From Algicoccus sp048820935 (GTDB lineage Bacteria > Pseudomonadota > Gammaproteobacteria > Burkholderiales > Burkholderiaceae_B): a stretch of 64,000 nucleotides of DNA. The stretch is from the NCBI RefSeq assembly GCF_048820935.1, contig NZ_JBMERD010000001.1, positions 124,001 through 188,000 on the forward strand, written 5' to 3'. Shown in pieces: positions 24,760-33,788 of the stretch; position 1 is the stretch's first letter; every line of letters begins with the position of its first letter. The translations under genes were made by a program, and so were the position numbers. A model generated the notes under the pieces. It was given only the letters and a program-made list of their open reading frames with translations, was not told the DNA's origin and ran no database searches.

Positions 24760-26580
24760 ATGCAAAAACTCGCTGTCCTTGGTTTGGCGCTCAGTCTGAG
24801 TGTTTTGAATACGGGCGTTCTGGCAAGATCAACCGCGGATCAGGTGATTCCCAAGCCTCAGGCAGTTCTGAACTATCAAGATCGAGCCGCTATCTTTGAG
24901 CCCGTGCAAGCCCCCTATGGCATGGTGGCTAGTGATCATGTATTGGCTTCTGAGGTTGGTGCAGATATTTTGGCGCGCGGTGGGCAAGCTGTCGATGCTG
25001 CCGTGGCAACTGCTTTTACGCTGGCCGTTGTCCTTCCCTATGCGGGTAATCTGGGCGGTGGCGGGTTTGCCGTTTTATATCAACAGCAAACCAATGAGGC
25101 GCGTGCACTCGATTTTAGGGAAACGGCCCCTGATGAGGCGCATGAAACCATGTTTCTCGATACAGATGGCAATCCTGTGCCGGGCATGTCGATTCAGTCG
25201 ACCGCTAGTATTGGTGTGCCAGGCAGTGTCGCAGGTCTCCTGACCTTGTTGGAAGAAGAAGGCACGATGACACGTGAACAGGTGATGTCTCAGGCCATTG
25301 CGTATGCGCGACACGGATTTAGAGTCACGCCGACGCTGGCCAGACTTTTGCGCAGTCATGAGAAGCATTTGTATAAATCAGCACCAAATCGATCCGTATT
25401 CTTTAAAAAACGTCAGCCTGAGGCAACATGTATCCTGATTGACTGCCCATTAGAGGCTTTGGAGCCTTTGCAGGTTGGAGATCTTTTAAAACAGCCTAAT
25501 TTGGCGAAGACCTTGCAATCGATTGCAGACGATGGTGTTGACGGTTTCTATACCGGTGAAGTGGCGCAAGATATTGTGCAAACCGTCAATGAAGATGTGG
25601 GCGCCATGAGTCTGTCCGATTTGGCGAATTACCGCCCTGTCTGGCGAACGCCAATTCGGAGTGAATATCGAGGCATGGAGATCGTGAGCATGCCACCTCC
25701 GAGTTCAGGTGGTATTCATCTGGTGCAAATGCTCAACATGTTGTCACACTATCCGATTGCAGAGCATGGCTTTGGAAGTGCGATTAGTCTACATCTGCTC
25801 GCAGAAGTCGGTAAACGTGCCTATGCAGACCGAGCCCAATATCTGGGCGATCCGGATTTTACGAAGATTCCAGTGTCTTGGCTTGTCAGTCAAGACTATG
25901 CGCAAGAACGAATTGCCGATTTATCGTTGACGCAAGCCACATCCAGTGAGTCCATTGCAGCCGGTGAAGCACCTGAAGAAGGGACACAAACCACGCATTT
26001 ATCGGTGACAGATCGATGGGGTAATTTGGTGAGCCTTACGACAACGCTGAATTTGAACTTTGGTTCGGGGTGGATGACGCAGCAAAGCGGGGTTTTGTTA
26101 AACAATGAAATGGATGACTTTTCTGTGAAAGCTGGTTTGGCCAATGCGTTTGGCCTCACAGGCAGTCAAGCCAATCGCATTGAGCCAGGTAAACGCCCCT
26201 TAAGCTCCATGACACCCACACTGGTTTTTAAAGATGGACAGCCCTGGTTGGCAACAGGTTCACCCGGTGGCGCACGGATTATTACGATTGTCTTGCAGCA
26301 AATCTTGAATATGGTGGATCATCGGATGAATTTGGCAACGTCAATCGCGGCACCCCGTATGCATCATCAATGGAAGCCTGATCGACTGTTTTTGGAGCCT
26401 GGCTATAGCCCTGATACGATTCATATTTTGCAGATGCTCGGTCAAAACGTTGAGGCTTCACGGGCTGCCGGTCGCGTGGAATCCGTAATTTTTACGCCTG
26501 AAATGGCACTGGGCTATTCAGATCCCCGAAGTGGTGATGGGGCTGCAATTGGACCATTAAGACTTAAAAAGAGCCGCTAA
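24760..26580 (+). CDS. ggt: Gamma-glutamyltranspeptidase
   Basis: 606 residues from the ATG at 24760, which opens a Sec signal peptide (MQKLAVLGLALSLSVLNTGVLA). The reading frame is open back to 24547, overlapping rph, but that extension is not family-like. The large subunit holds GGGGFAVLY-type glycine runs (NLGGGGFAV), FRETAP and GVPGSVAGL. The autoprocessing and catalytic threonine is in EEGTQTTHLSVTDRWGN; the small subunit begins there and carries LNNEMDDFS and PGKRPLSSMTPT. The enzyme acts in the periplasm on glutathione and gamma-glutamyl amides. Confidence 0.92.
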   Translation: MQKLAVLGLALSLSVLNTGVLARSTADQVIPKPQAVLNYQDRAAIFEPVQAPYGMVASDHVLASEVGADILARGGQAVDAAVATAFTLAVVLPYAGNLGGGGFAVLYQQQTNEARALDFRETAPDEAHETMFLDTDGNPVPGMSIQSTASIGVPGSVAGLLTLLEEEGTMTREQVMSQAIAYARHGFRVTPTLARLLRSHEKHLYKSAPNRSVFFKKRQPEATCILIDCPLEALEPLQVGDLLKQPNLAKTLQSIADDGVDGFYTGEVAQDIVQTVNEDVGAMSLSDLANYRPVWRTPIRSEYRGMEIVSMPPPSSGGIHLVQMLNMLSHYPIAEHGFGSAISLHLLAEVGKRAYADRAQYLGDPDFTKIPVSWLVSQDYAQERIADLSLTQATSSESIAAGEAPEEGTQTTHLSVTDRWGNLVSLTTTLNLNFGSGWMTQQSGVLLNNEMDDFSVKAGLANAFGLTGSQANRIEPGKRPLSSMTPTLVFKDGQPWLATGSPGGARIITIVLQQILNMVDHRMNLATSIAAPRMHHQWKPDRLFLEPGYSPDTIHILQMLGQNVEASRAAGRVESVIFTPEMALGYSDPRSGDGAAIGPLRLKKSR

Positions 26581-26693
26581 AGGCATTTTTGGCTTAGATA
26601 ATCCGAATGCGATGAGTGGCTTAGAGGAAACGAAGACGCCAGCCTTTATAATCGCCCGTATTGAAAATGAAAATAAAGAATTGAGGTTATTAA

Positions 26694-27590
26694 ATGCAAA
26701 GTATGACGGGGTTTGGCACGGGACGTGCGCAAGGCGATCCTGGTACTGTGACACTCGAAATTCGTAGTGTGAACAGCCGCTATCTGGATGTTTCATTCAG
26801 AATGCCTGAAGAACTTCGTTATGCAGAAATGAGCATGCGCGATCTCATCAGTCGTGCCATCAGACGGGGAAAAATTGAAGTTCGCGCAAGCTACGTACGT
26901 AGTGCTGAAAACGAAGCCCAGATGATCAGTCCATCCACGTTGGCTGCTGTGCGTGATACGTATCTCAATGCGCGTGAAACTTTACCTGAATTGCAAGCCC
27001 CGACGATGAGTGATTTATTGCAATGGCCTGACAACAACCGTGCACAAACAGATCCCCTCGCTTGGGTTGCCTTGTGCCAGCAAGCATGCCGCACCGCTTT
27101 GACTGAATTGCGAGCCAACCGGCTGCGTGAAGGTGAAAGATTGGCAGTTGTCATGCAAGGTCTTGCCCGACAAGTGGATGAGAAAGTCAGTGCGTTGACA
27201 GACCGTTTGCCAGAACTGATGGCCTTGCAACAAGATCGCCTTGCAACTCGCATGCGCGATGTGCTGGAGCAAGCGGCCCCTTTAAGTCAGATTAGTCCGT
27301 CCGAGCTGTCTGAACGCATCCATGCTGAAGCCAGTCTCTTCTCATTGCGTTCCGATGTGGCCGAAGAACTGGATCGTTTGCGTTCACATCTAGCTGAGCT
27401 AGAGGTGATTCTGGAAGATACGACTGATGCTGGTGGTCATGGAAAACGATTAGATTTTCTGCTGCAAGAAATGAATCGTGAAGCCAATACACTGGGTTCA
27501 AAAGCAGCCCATCTAGATATCACACGCACTGCCATGGATTTAAAGCTACTTGTTGAACAGTTGCGAGAGCAGATTCAGAATATTGAGTAA
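26694..27590 (+). CDS. yicC: YicC-family endoribonuclease
   Basis: 298 residues. N-terminal MQSMTGFGTGRA is the family opening; the C-terminal DUF1732 part has GHGKRLDFLLQEMNREANTLGSKA and the coiled helical region before it. YicC proteins are known endoribonucleases that can help degrade small RNAs such as RyhB in E. coli. In many proteobacteria yicC lies next to rph and gmk; here ggt separates it from rph, and 2.6 kb of other genes separate it from gmk. Confidence 0.93.
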   Translation: MQSMTGFGTGRAQGDPGTVTLEIRSVNSRYLDVSFRMPEELRYAEMSMRDLISRAIRRGKIEVRASYVRSAENEAQMISPSTLAAVRDTYLNARETLPELQAPTMSDLLQWPDNNRAQTDPLAWVALCQQACRTALTELRANRLREGERLAVVMQGLARQVDEKVSALTDRLPELMALQQDRLATRMRDVLEQAAPLSQISPSELSERIHAEASLFSLRSDVAEELDRLRSHLAELEVILEDTTDAGGHGKRLDFLLQEMNREANTLGSKAAHLDITRTAMDLKLLVEQLREQIQNIE

Positions 27591-27723
27591 GGCACCCTCA
27601 ACGCCTGGCTCATTCCTCTACAGAAGCGAACTTTTAACAACTAGTATTTAAGGACAAGCCGAAACCTTAGACCCCTGAGTGCTTTAGTGGGGCAATTTTC
27701 TGAACACTATCGGCCAAGCTCTT

Positions 27724-27843
27724 TCAAAACGCTGGATCATTGGTGATACCCAGCATAAATGCCAATTCGGCAACAGCGTAAACGCAACAACTTGCACGAA
27801 CAGTCTTAGCGAACAAGCCTAATAGTTGGTTTGTTTTAGTCAT
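27724..27843 (-). CDS. Candidate small protein (39 residues), antisense to the ATPase leader side
   Basis: An ATG at 27843 is preceded by GAAGGTG 9 bases upstream and opens a 39-codon frame ending TGA at 27724. The product is MTKTNQLLGL followed by a weakly hydrophobic part with adjacent cysteines (ASCCVYAVAELAFMLG). I do not recognise it. It is the only content I can suggest for the 349-base spacer between yicC and the AAA ATPase gene besides the promoter and palindromes. Chance is quite possible. Confidence 0.25.
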   Translation of the reverse strand: MTKTNQLLGLFAKTVRASCCVYAVAELAFMLGITNDPAF

Positions 27844-27860
27844 TGATCTACACCTTCGTA

Positions 27861-27890
27861 TTGACTGTCTTAGGATGTAGTTTTTATAAA
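27861..27890 (+). promoter_or_regulatory. Predicted sigma-70 promoter for the AAA ATPase gene
   Basis: TTGACT (27861-27866), 18 bases, then TATAAA (27885-27890). Transcription would begin near 27897, just before the first palindrome. Confidence 0.5.
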
Positions 27891-27902
27891 ACGATTTTTA
27901 CG

Positions 27903-27953
27903 CTTTTATGCGCATAAAAATTGAAAATATTACACTTTTATGCGCATAAAAAT
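27903..27953. promoter_or_regulatory. Twin perfect palindromes (candidate tandem operator)
   Basis: The 16-base palindrome TTTTATGCGCATAAAA occurs twice, at 27904-27919 and 27936-27951, and the identity extends to 19 bases (27903-27921, 27935-27953). The copies are exactly 32 bases apart, close to three DNA turns, so proteins bound to both would face the same side. They lie just downstream of the predicted promoter. Confidence 0.65.
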
Positions 27954-28005
27954 GCAAAACAAAGTAAACTATCGGCTGATTAACGTTCTTAATAAGCAAG
28001 AAACA

Positions 28006-29319
28006 ATGCAGCGCATCCTACTAAAGTCTCTGATGGTATGGAAAAACCAGTCGGTTCGTAAACCATTGTTGATCGATGGTGCTAGGCAAACAGGTAAAAC
28101 GTACTTGTTGCAAGAGTTGTTTGGTCGCACATTTGCCAATGTTCTTCGTATCGACTTTTTAGAAAACCCCGCTTACAAAGAGGCGTTCGCTGGCTCACTT
28201 TCTCCAGATGATGTGTTGTTAAATCTTGAATTGCTCAGCAATCAGGCTTTTAACCCTGAAACTGATCTGCTAATTTTTGATGAAATTGGTGAATGTGAAC
28301 GCGCCGTAACATCACTCAAATATTTTGCAGAAAAAACACCATCATATTTCGTTGCAGCCAGTGGCTCGAATATTGGATTGCTCAATACTTTCCCAGTTGG
28401 TAAGGTCGAGCAATACAATTTACGACCGCTCACATTTCAAGAGTTTATTTACGCCTCCAAGGAACAGGCGCTCATCAAAGCCTATGATGATCAGGCAAAC
28501 ACTCAGGTTGCACATACTCTGTTAATGGATAGGCTGACAGACTATTTTTTTACGGGAGGTATGCCAGAAGCTGTTAACGCTTGGTATCAGTACAAAGACT
28601 CGAGCATTTTAGAGCGTATCGAGAGAGTCTCTAAAATTCAAGCTGATTTAGTTGACGGGTATCGGCGTGATTTTGGTAAATACGCTGGTAAGGTGGATGC
28701 CACACTGATTGAATCAGTTTTTAATAGCATTCCATCACAGCTTTCACTTGTGTACGATGAGTCCGTTAAGCGTTTCAAATTTAAGAATGTGCACGAACGC
28801 AAATCTCGGTATAACGATTTCGAAACAGCCATTCACTGGCTCACTTGCTGCCGCTTAGCTTTGCCGAACTACCCGATTGAAGGACGACCAAAATCACCGC
28901 TAGCCGCTTATAAAAAAGAGAATATGGTCAAGCTATTCCTATTTGATGTGGGTCTGCTCAACCATATGCTGGGCAGTAGTTATTTAGAAATTAAACAGCA
29001 AGACTATGAATACAAAGGTTTTGTGGCAGAAAACTTTGTACAACAAGAACTGACGGCTATTGGTATTGACCCGAATTATTCATGGAGGGACGCTCGCGCT
29101 GAGATTGAATTCATTTTGGCGACCGATGAAGGCGACATTGTTCCTGTTGAAGTCAAAAGTGGGAAACGCACAAGAGCTCGATCGTTGGCTTCTTATATTG
29201 AAAAATGTGCACCCGTAAAAACCTTTAAATTAACCGGCACGCTAGGCTCATCTGCCCTTGAACAAACACATATCGTGATGCCTTTGTATTTTGCTCGATT
29301 TTTACCACAGAGGTGGTGA
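28006..29319 (+). CDS. AAA ATPase of the DUF4143 family with C-terminal nuclease-like fold
   Basis: 437 residues from the ATG at 28006 (MQRILLKSLMVWKNQ), the family-like start; the frame is open to 27940, but that start falls inside the second palindrome. Walker A is GARQTGKT (25-32) and Walker B LLIFDEIGE (88-96). The DUF4143 part follows (FTGGMPEAV; LFLFDVGLLNHML), and a PD-(D/E)XK-like C-terminus (about 365-390) with RAEIEFILATDEG and VPVEVKSGK. Members are widespread accessory ATPases of unknown role, sometimes toxin-like or defence-linked. It sits alone between yicC and gmk, with no partner in the same direction. Confidence 0.82.
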   Translation: MQRILLKSLMVWKNQSVRKPLLIDGARQTGKTYLLQELFGRTFANVLRIDFLENPAYKEAFAGSLSPDDVLLNLELLSNQAFNPETDLLIFDEIGECERAVTSLKYFAEKTPSYFVAASGSNIGLLNTFPVGKVEQYNLRPLTFQEFIYASKEQALIKAYDDQANTQVAHTLLMDRLTDYFFTGGMPEAVNAWYQYKDSSILERIERVSKIQADLVDGYRRDFGKYAGKVDATLIESVFNSIPSQLSLVYDESVKRFKFKNVHERKSRYNDFETAIHWLTCCRLALPNYPIEGRPKSPLAAYKKENMVKLFLFDVGLLNHMLGSSYLEIKQQDYEYKGFVAENFVQQELTAIGIDPNYSWRDARAEIEFILATDEGDIVPVEVKSGKRTRARSLASYIEKCAPVKTFKLTGTLGSSALEQTHIVMPLYFARFLPQRW

Positions 29320-29339
29320 AGTGCTTGATGCTGTAAAGA

Positions 29340-29380
29340 GGTCTACACAAAATAACCTGATTGGTCACAATGTGTAGACC
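29340..29380. terminator. Hairpin between convergent ATPase and SDR genes
   Basis: A perfect 10-bp inverted repeat, GGTCTACACA (29340-29349) with TGTGTAGACC (29371-29380), and a 21-base loop. It lies in the gap between two converging genes. There is no long T-run. Confidence 0.5.
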
Positions 29381-29413
29381 CGTTGTTCGATTGAATTCGC
29401 TTTGGCTAGATTG

Positions 29414-30169
29414 TTAGCCTCGACCCACAAATGGCATGTTGGTTGCCATGATGACCATGGATTGGACATTCGTTTCCAAAGGCCACTGTGCGATTTGAAC
29501 AATGGCTTGTGCCACGTGTTCAACATCCATTCGAGGTTCGACTTTGGTTGAGCCGTCGGCTTGCAAGATACCTTTGGCCATACGGTCAGTCATTTCTGTC
29601 GCAGCATTGCCAATATCCAGTTGAGTGCAAGCAATGCCATAAGCCCGGGTATCAAGTGATATCGATTTGGTCAGACCGGCCACTGCATGCTTGGTGGATG
29701 TGTAGGCGATGGAATACGGTCGTGGTGCGTGGGCAGAAATTGATCCATTGTTAATAATGCGCCCACCCTGTGGTGTTTGTGCTTTCATGAGACGAATTGC
29801 GGCTTGTGCGCAATAAAACATGCCGTTTAAGTTGACATTGACGACATCTTGCCAAGTTTCAACGGGTAGATCCTCAATGGGAACTGCAGGTGCGCCCCGC
29901 CCTGCGTTGTTGAACAGGAGATCAAGTCGACCAAATTGTTGCTGAATCTGTTCAAACAACGCTTTGACCGCATTGGGATCTGTCACATCAGTTGGCATCA
30001 CATGAAGCTGCTCACGTAATTCGGGGTGGATTTCACGGGTTTTTTCTAGGGTCTCTTGCTGTCGCCCAACGAGCACGACTTCCCACCCTGCTTTGGCCAA
30101 TGCCAGAGCGCTTGCACGACCAATACCGGAGCCTGCGCCCGTGACCAATGCAACTTTTTGTTGTGACAT
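29414..30169 (-). CDS. Short-chain dehydrogenase/reductase
   Basis: 251 residues, classical SDR. The Rossmann glycine motif is TGAGSGIG (residues 10-17), NNAGRG follows near residue 88, and the catalytic set is Ser in NGSISAH, Tyr and Lys in YTSTKHAV. The TGAGSGIG family acts with NAD(P)H on alcohols or ketones. The substrate is not clear. AGGAGG lies 6 bases before the ATG, a strong ribosome-binding site. It is monocistronic and divergent from gmk (86-base gap). Confidence 0.85.
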   Translation of the reverse strand: MSQQKVALVTGAGSGIGRASALALAKAGWEVVLVGRQQETLEKTREIHPELREQLHVMPTDVTDPNAVKALFEQIQQQFGRLDLLFNNAGRGAPAVPIEDLPVETWQDVVNVNLNGMFYCAQAAIRLMKAQTPQGGRIINNGSISAHAPRPYSIAYTSTKHAVAGLTKSISLDTRAYGIACTQLDIGNAATEMTDRMAKGILQADGSTKVEPRMDVEHVAQAIVQIAQWPLETNVQSMVIMATNMPFVGRG

Positions 30170-30255
30170 GATTTTCCTCCTATGATGTGGTTCTTAAGCA
30201 GCTTTTGTGCTGATCTGCTATGCTTTGACGCCATTGTACGCAGCGAACTTCTCTT

Positions 30256-30879
30256 ATGACTACTTCTGCCGGAAACGTTTATTTAATCACTGCACCCAGT
30301 GGCGCTGGTAAGTCCAGCTTGGTAAATGCCTTGCTTGCACGCGATGCAGGCTTGGCGCTATCAATCTCCTATACGACGCGTGCACCCCGCCCCGGTGAAA
30401 CTGACGGTGAACACTATCACTTTGTGAGTGAAGCGCAGTTTTTTGAGATGCGTGATCAAAATGCGTTTCTGGAATGGGCGCAAGTCCATGACCATTTTTA
30501 CGGAACCCCTAAAAAACCACTGGCCGATGCACTCGAGTTCGGTCGTGACATGATTTTGGAAATTGACTGGCAAGGTGCACGCCAAGTACGTCAGTTGCTT
30601 CCCGATGTGGTCGGTGTGTTTATTTTGCCGCCTTCACTCGAAGCGCTTGAAGATCGTTTACGCAATCGCGGACAAGATAGCGAGGCGGTGATTGCACGGC
30701 GTATGCAAAATGCGGGTGAAGAAATCCTGCATGCACCTGAATTTGAGTTTGTTGTCATCAATCAGGAATTCGATGTGGCTTTACAACAACTACAAGCCAT
30801 CGTTCAAAGTCGACGTTTACGTTACGCACGTCAGAGTTTGCTGCATCGAACCTTATTCGAATCCTTCAAAATCCGTTGA
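30256..30879 (+). CDS. gmk: Guanylate kinase
   Basis: 207 residues. The P-loop is APSGAGKSS (about 13-21); SYTTRAPRPGETDGEHYHF is the GMP-binding region, DWQGARQVR and the RMQNAGEEI lid-region helix follow. It converts GMP to GDP and is essential for GTP and (p)ppGpp supply. It is followed by rpoZ (143 bases) and spoT in the order common to proteobacteria. Confidence 0.96.
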   Translation: MTTSAGNVYLITAPSGAGKSSLVNALLARDAGLALSISYTTRAPRPGETDGEHYHFVSEAQFFEMRDQNAFLEWAQVHDHFYGTPKKPLADALEFGRDMILEIDWQGARQVRQLLPDVVGVFILPPSLEALEDRLRNRGQDSEAVIARRMQNAGEEILHAPEFEFVVINQEFDVALQQLQAIVQSRRLRYARQSLLHRTLFESFKIR

Positions 30880-31022
30880 TTTTCCGCGGATTACGCGCTA
30901 TAGCAGCCTATTAGCGGCTATGATAAAGGCGCAAGCGCATCTATTTATCAGATGGATCAGTTCATGACTGGTCCGCTTTGCGTTTTTTGTTACCCATTTA
31001 TTTAACCTGAGTTAGGTACTTT

Positions 31023-31226
31023 ATGGCACGTATTACTGTCGAAGACTGTTTAGAACAGATCCCCAATCGTTTCCAGCTGACGCTGGCTGCAACCTATCGT
31101 GCACGTGAACTGGCACAAGGTCATGAAGCCCGCTTGGATTCTAAAAACAAGCCCACCGTGGTTGCTTTGCGTGAGGTCGCAGCAGGCCTGACTGGTTTGG
31201 AAATGCTCAGAAAAGTTCCAACCTGA
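31023..31226 (+). CDS. rpoZ: RNA polymerase omega subunit
   Basis: 67 residues. The family opening MARITVEDCLEQIPNRFQLTLAATYRARELAQG is clear, with the RA..RA..L helix that wraps the C-terminus of beta-prime. Omega helps assemble RNA polymerase and, in E. coli, forms part of a ppGpp site. Its place between gmk and spoT, the gene for the ppGpp synthase/hydrolase, is the conserved order. Confidence 0.96.
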   Translation: MARITVEDCLEQIPNRFQLTLAATYRARELAQGHEARLDSKNKPTVVALREVAAGLTGLEMLRKVPT

Positions 31227-31322
31227 GTCTTCTGACTGACTTTATGAACGGACCGACGGATACTCAGCAGACTCTTCTCTGTTTCACAGAACAAGTGGAC
31301 AACCTTCAGGTGGATTTTAGGT

Positions 31323-33617
31323 ATGACACATTCTGAATCTTCTTTAAGAACTCAACCCAGCTTCCCTGAGGCGGGCTCCTTTGCGGGTCAAACTCAGTCA
31401 GTGTCTCCTGCCGCATCCGAACAGTCGAATGAATTCCAGTACGAAACCGTACAGAAGGAAGAATCTGCAGCCTTGGTGATTGCTGCAATGACCAACCTTC
31501 ATAAAGTCGTCTCTGAATACTTATCACCCAAAGAAATCGAACAGGTTCGGGATGCGTTTCGTCTAGCCGATCAAGCACATCAAGGACAATTTCGTTCTAG
31601 TGGTGAGCCTTATATTACGCATCCGATTGCGGTGGCAGAAATTTGTGCTGGCTGGCAGCTTGATGTGGAAGCGATTATGGCCGCCCTACTCCATGACGTT
31701 ATGGAAGATACGGGAGTCCCAAAATCCGAGCTCGCAGAACGTTTCAATCCAGATGTCGCTGAACTAGTCGATGGCTTATCGAAGTTAGATCGTCTCGGGT
31801 TCGAATCAAAAAGCCAGCAGCAAGCTGAAAGCTTTCGCAAGATGCTGTTGGCAATGTCGCGTGACTTGCGCGTGATTCTGGTTAAGCTTGCCGATCGTTT
31901 GCACAACATTCGCACGCTCGATGGCGTCAAACCAGACAAACAAAGACGCGTCGCTAGAGAAACACTCGATATTTATGCCCCGATTGCCAATCGGCTCGGT
32001 CTAAATCAAGTGTTTCGTGAACTGCAGGAACGCTGTTTTGCGGCGATTCATCCGAATCGTTTTCGGGTGTTACACAAAGCGGTTCTTGCAGCACGCGGCA
32101 ATCGTCGGGAAGTGTTAACCAAAATTTTCGACAGCGTGAGCGCTGCCCTGCCCGCAGCTGGCATCGAAGCCAAGGTGATGGGGCGTGAAAAAACGCTCTT
32201 TGGTATCTATGACAAGATGAGTTCACAAAAAAAGAGCTTTTCAGAAGTCTTAGATATTTACGGTTTTCGGATTATTGTGCATACCCTGCCCGAGTGTTAT
32301 TTGGCTCTGGGTATCATTCACCAGCTGTTTCGCCCGGTACCAGGCAAGTTCAAAGACTACATCGCCATTCCTAAAGTGAACGGTTATCAATCTTTGCACA
32401 CCACGCTTGTGGGTCCTTTTGGAACGCCTATTGAGTTTCAGTTCCGCACAGTTGAGATGCACAATGTTGCTGAGCAAGGTGTCGCAGCTCACTGGATCTA
32501 TAAAGCTAAGCATGAAACATTGAGTGACATTCAGAAGAAAACCCATTCTTCGTTGCAATCGTTACTCGACATTCAGAGTCAGACAGGTGACTCGAACGAA
32601 TTTATTGAACACGTCAAGGTGGATCTCTTCCCTGACGCGGTCTACGTGATCACACCGGATACCGAAGTCGTATCTCTGCCACGCGGTGCGACGCTGATTG
32701 ATTTTGCGTATTCAATCCACACTGATGTGGGGAATCGGGCCATGGCCAGTAAGATCAATGGCGAATATGTCCCACTCCACACCGAACTTAAAAGTGGTGA
32801 CTCGGTCGAGATCATTACATCAGATGCGGCCAAACCTAGTACACAGTGGTTGAACTATGCCCGCACAGGCCGTGCGCGTTCTGAAATTCGTCATTATTTA
32901 CGCACCATTCGTTACAAAGAATCGGTGCAGTTTGGTCAACGTTTGCTGACCCAAGCATTCTCTGGACTGTCGATTGACTATCCGGCTGATGATGATCCGA
33001 CCTGGGACAAACTCGTCAAAGAAAGTGGCGCAAAATCTCGTGAAGAGATTCTGGCAGACATTGGTTTGGGTAAACGGTTGGCCGCTGTGGTTGCCAGACG
33101 TTTTGCCGCCGCACACCCACTGATTGCGACGACAGCTGCTGAAATTGACACCATGAGTGCGGCTAAAGCAGCCCCCATCCTGATTCAAGGTAATGAAGGT
33201 CAAGCCATTGTGTTGTCACGCTGCTGTGGTCCCATCCCTGGCGATGAAATCATCGCCAGCGTGCGAGCCGGTGCTGGTCTGATTGTGCACACTGCTGACT
33301 GTCCGGTAGCACGGCGTGCTAAAAATCGTGAACCAGAACGCTGGGTGGATGTTTCCTGGGATCAGAATACGGCCAAACACTTTGTGGTTCGGCTCGAAGT
33401 CATTGCACTCAATGAGCGCGGTGTGCTGGGACGAATTGCCGGTGAAATTGCCCAAGCCGACTCCAACATTGTTCAGGTCAACAGTCAGGATGATGCAGGT
33501 GAAACGTTGCTGATGTCGCTTTCCATTCAAGTCGAAGGCCGTAAACATCTGGCTAAAGTGTTTCGCACCGTGCGACGCATTCCACAAGTTCGCCGCATTG
33601 TCCGCGTCAAAGGTTAA
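31323..33617 (+). CDS. spoT: Bifunctional (p)ppGpp synthetase/hydrolase, RelA/SpoT family
   Basis: 764 residues. An N-terminal extension of about 45 residues precedes the HD hydrolase (HPIAVAEICAGW; His124-Asp125 in LLHDVMEDTG; VKLADRLHNIRTL). The synthetase domain has GREKTLFGIYDKM and PGKFKDYIAIPKVNGYQSLHT; the KFKD (342-345) is the bifunctional-type motif rather than the EXDD of RelA. TGS follows (YVITPDTEVVSLPRGATLIDFAYSIHT), then helical and ACT domains (LNERGVLGRIAGEI). It both makes and breaks (p)ppGpp. All hydrolase motifs are intact. Confidence 0.95.
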   Translation: MTHSESSLRTQPSFPEAGSFAGQTQSVSPAASEQSNEFQYETVQKEESAALVIAAMTNLHKVVSEYLSPKEIEQVRDAFRLADQAHQGQFRSSGEPYITHPIAVAEICAGWQLDVEAIMAALLHDVMEDTGVPKSELAERFNPDVAELVDGLSKLDRLGFESKSQQQAESFRKMLLAMSRDLRVILVKLADRLHNIRTLDGVKPDKQRRVARETLDIYAPIANRLGLNQVFRELQERCFAAIHPNRFRVLHKAVLAARGNRREVLTKIFDSVSAALPAAGIEAKVMGREKTLFGIYDKMSSQKKSFSEVLDIYGFRIIVHTLPECYLALGIIHQLFRPVPGKFKDYIAIPKVNGYQSLHTTLVGPFGTPIEFQFRTVEMHNVAEQGVAAHWIYKAKHETLSDIQKKTHSSLQSLLDIQSQTGDSNEFIEHVKVDLFPDAVYVITPDTEVVSLPRGATLIDFAYSIHTDVGNRAMASKINGEYVPLHTELKSGDSVEIITSDAAKPSTQWLNYARTGRARSEIRHYLRTIRYKESVQFGQRLLTQAFSGLSIDYPADDDPTWDKLVKESGAKSREEILADIGLGKRLAAVVARRFAAAHPLIATTAAEIDTMSAAKAAPILIQGNEGQAIVLSRCCGPIPGDEIIASVRAGAGLIVHTADCPVARRAKNREPERWVDVSWDQNTAKHFVVRLEVIALNERGVLGRIAGEIAQADSNIVQVNSQDDAGETLLMSLSIQVEGRKHLAKVFRTVRRIPQVRRIVRVKG

Positions 33618-33788
33618 TCCGCCGATTTAAACCCGTCTCGGAGCGATGTATTTCGCTTCTGAGGCGTATGTGAGTTCCTCGGGTCTCAATATATACCCCC
33701 CCTCATCACAAAGAGCGTCGCGTGCGCGTATGATAGGCACACGCATTGACTAAGGTTTTATCCCGATTCGTTAACCAGGACGTCTTTT

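Noticed and set aside
27640..27700. CCCC...GGGG stretch after yicC as a terminator
   Set aside because: The stem is short and mismatched, with no T-run.
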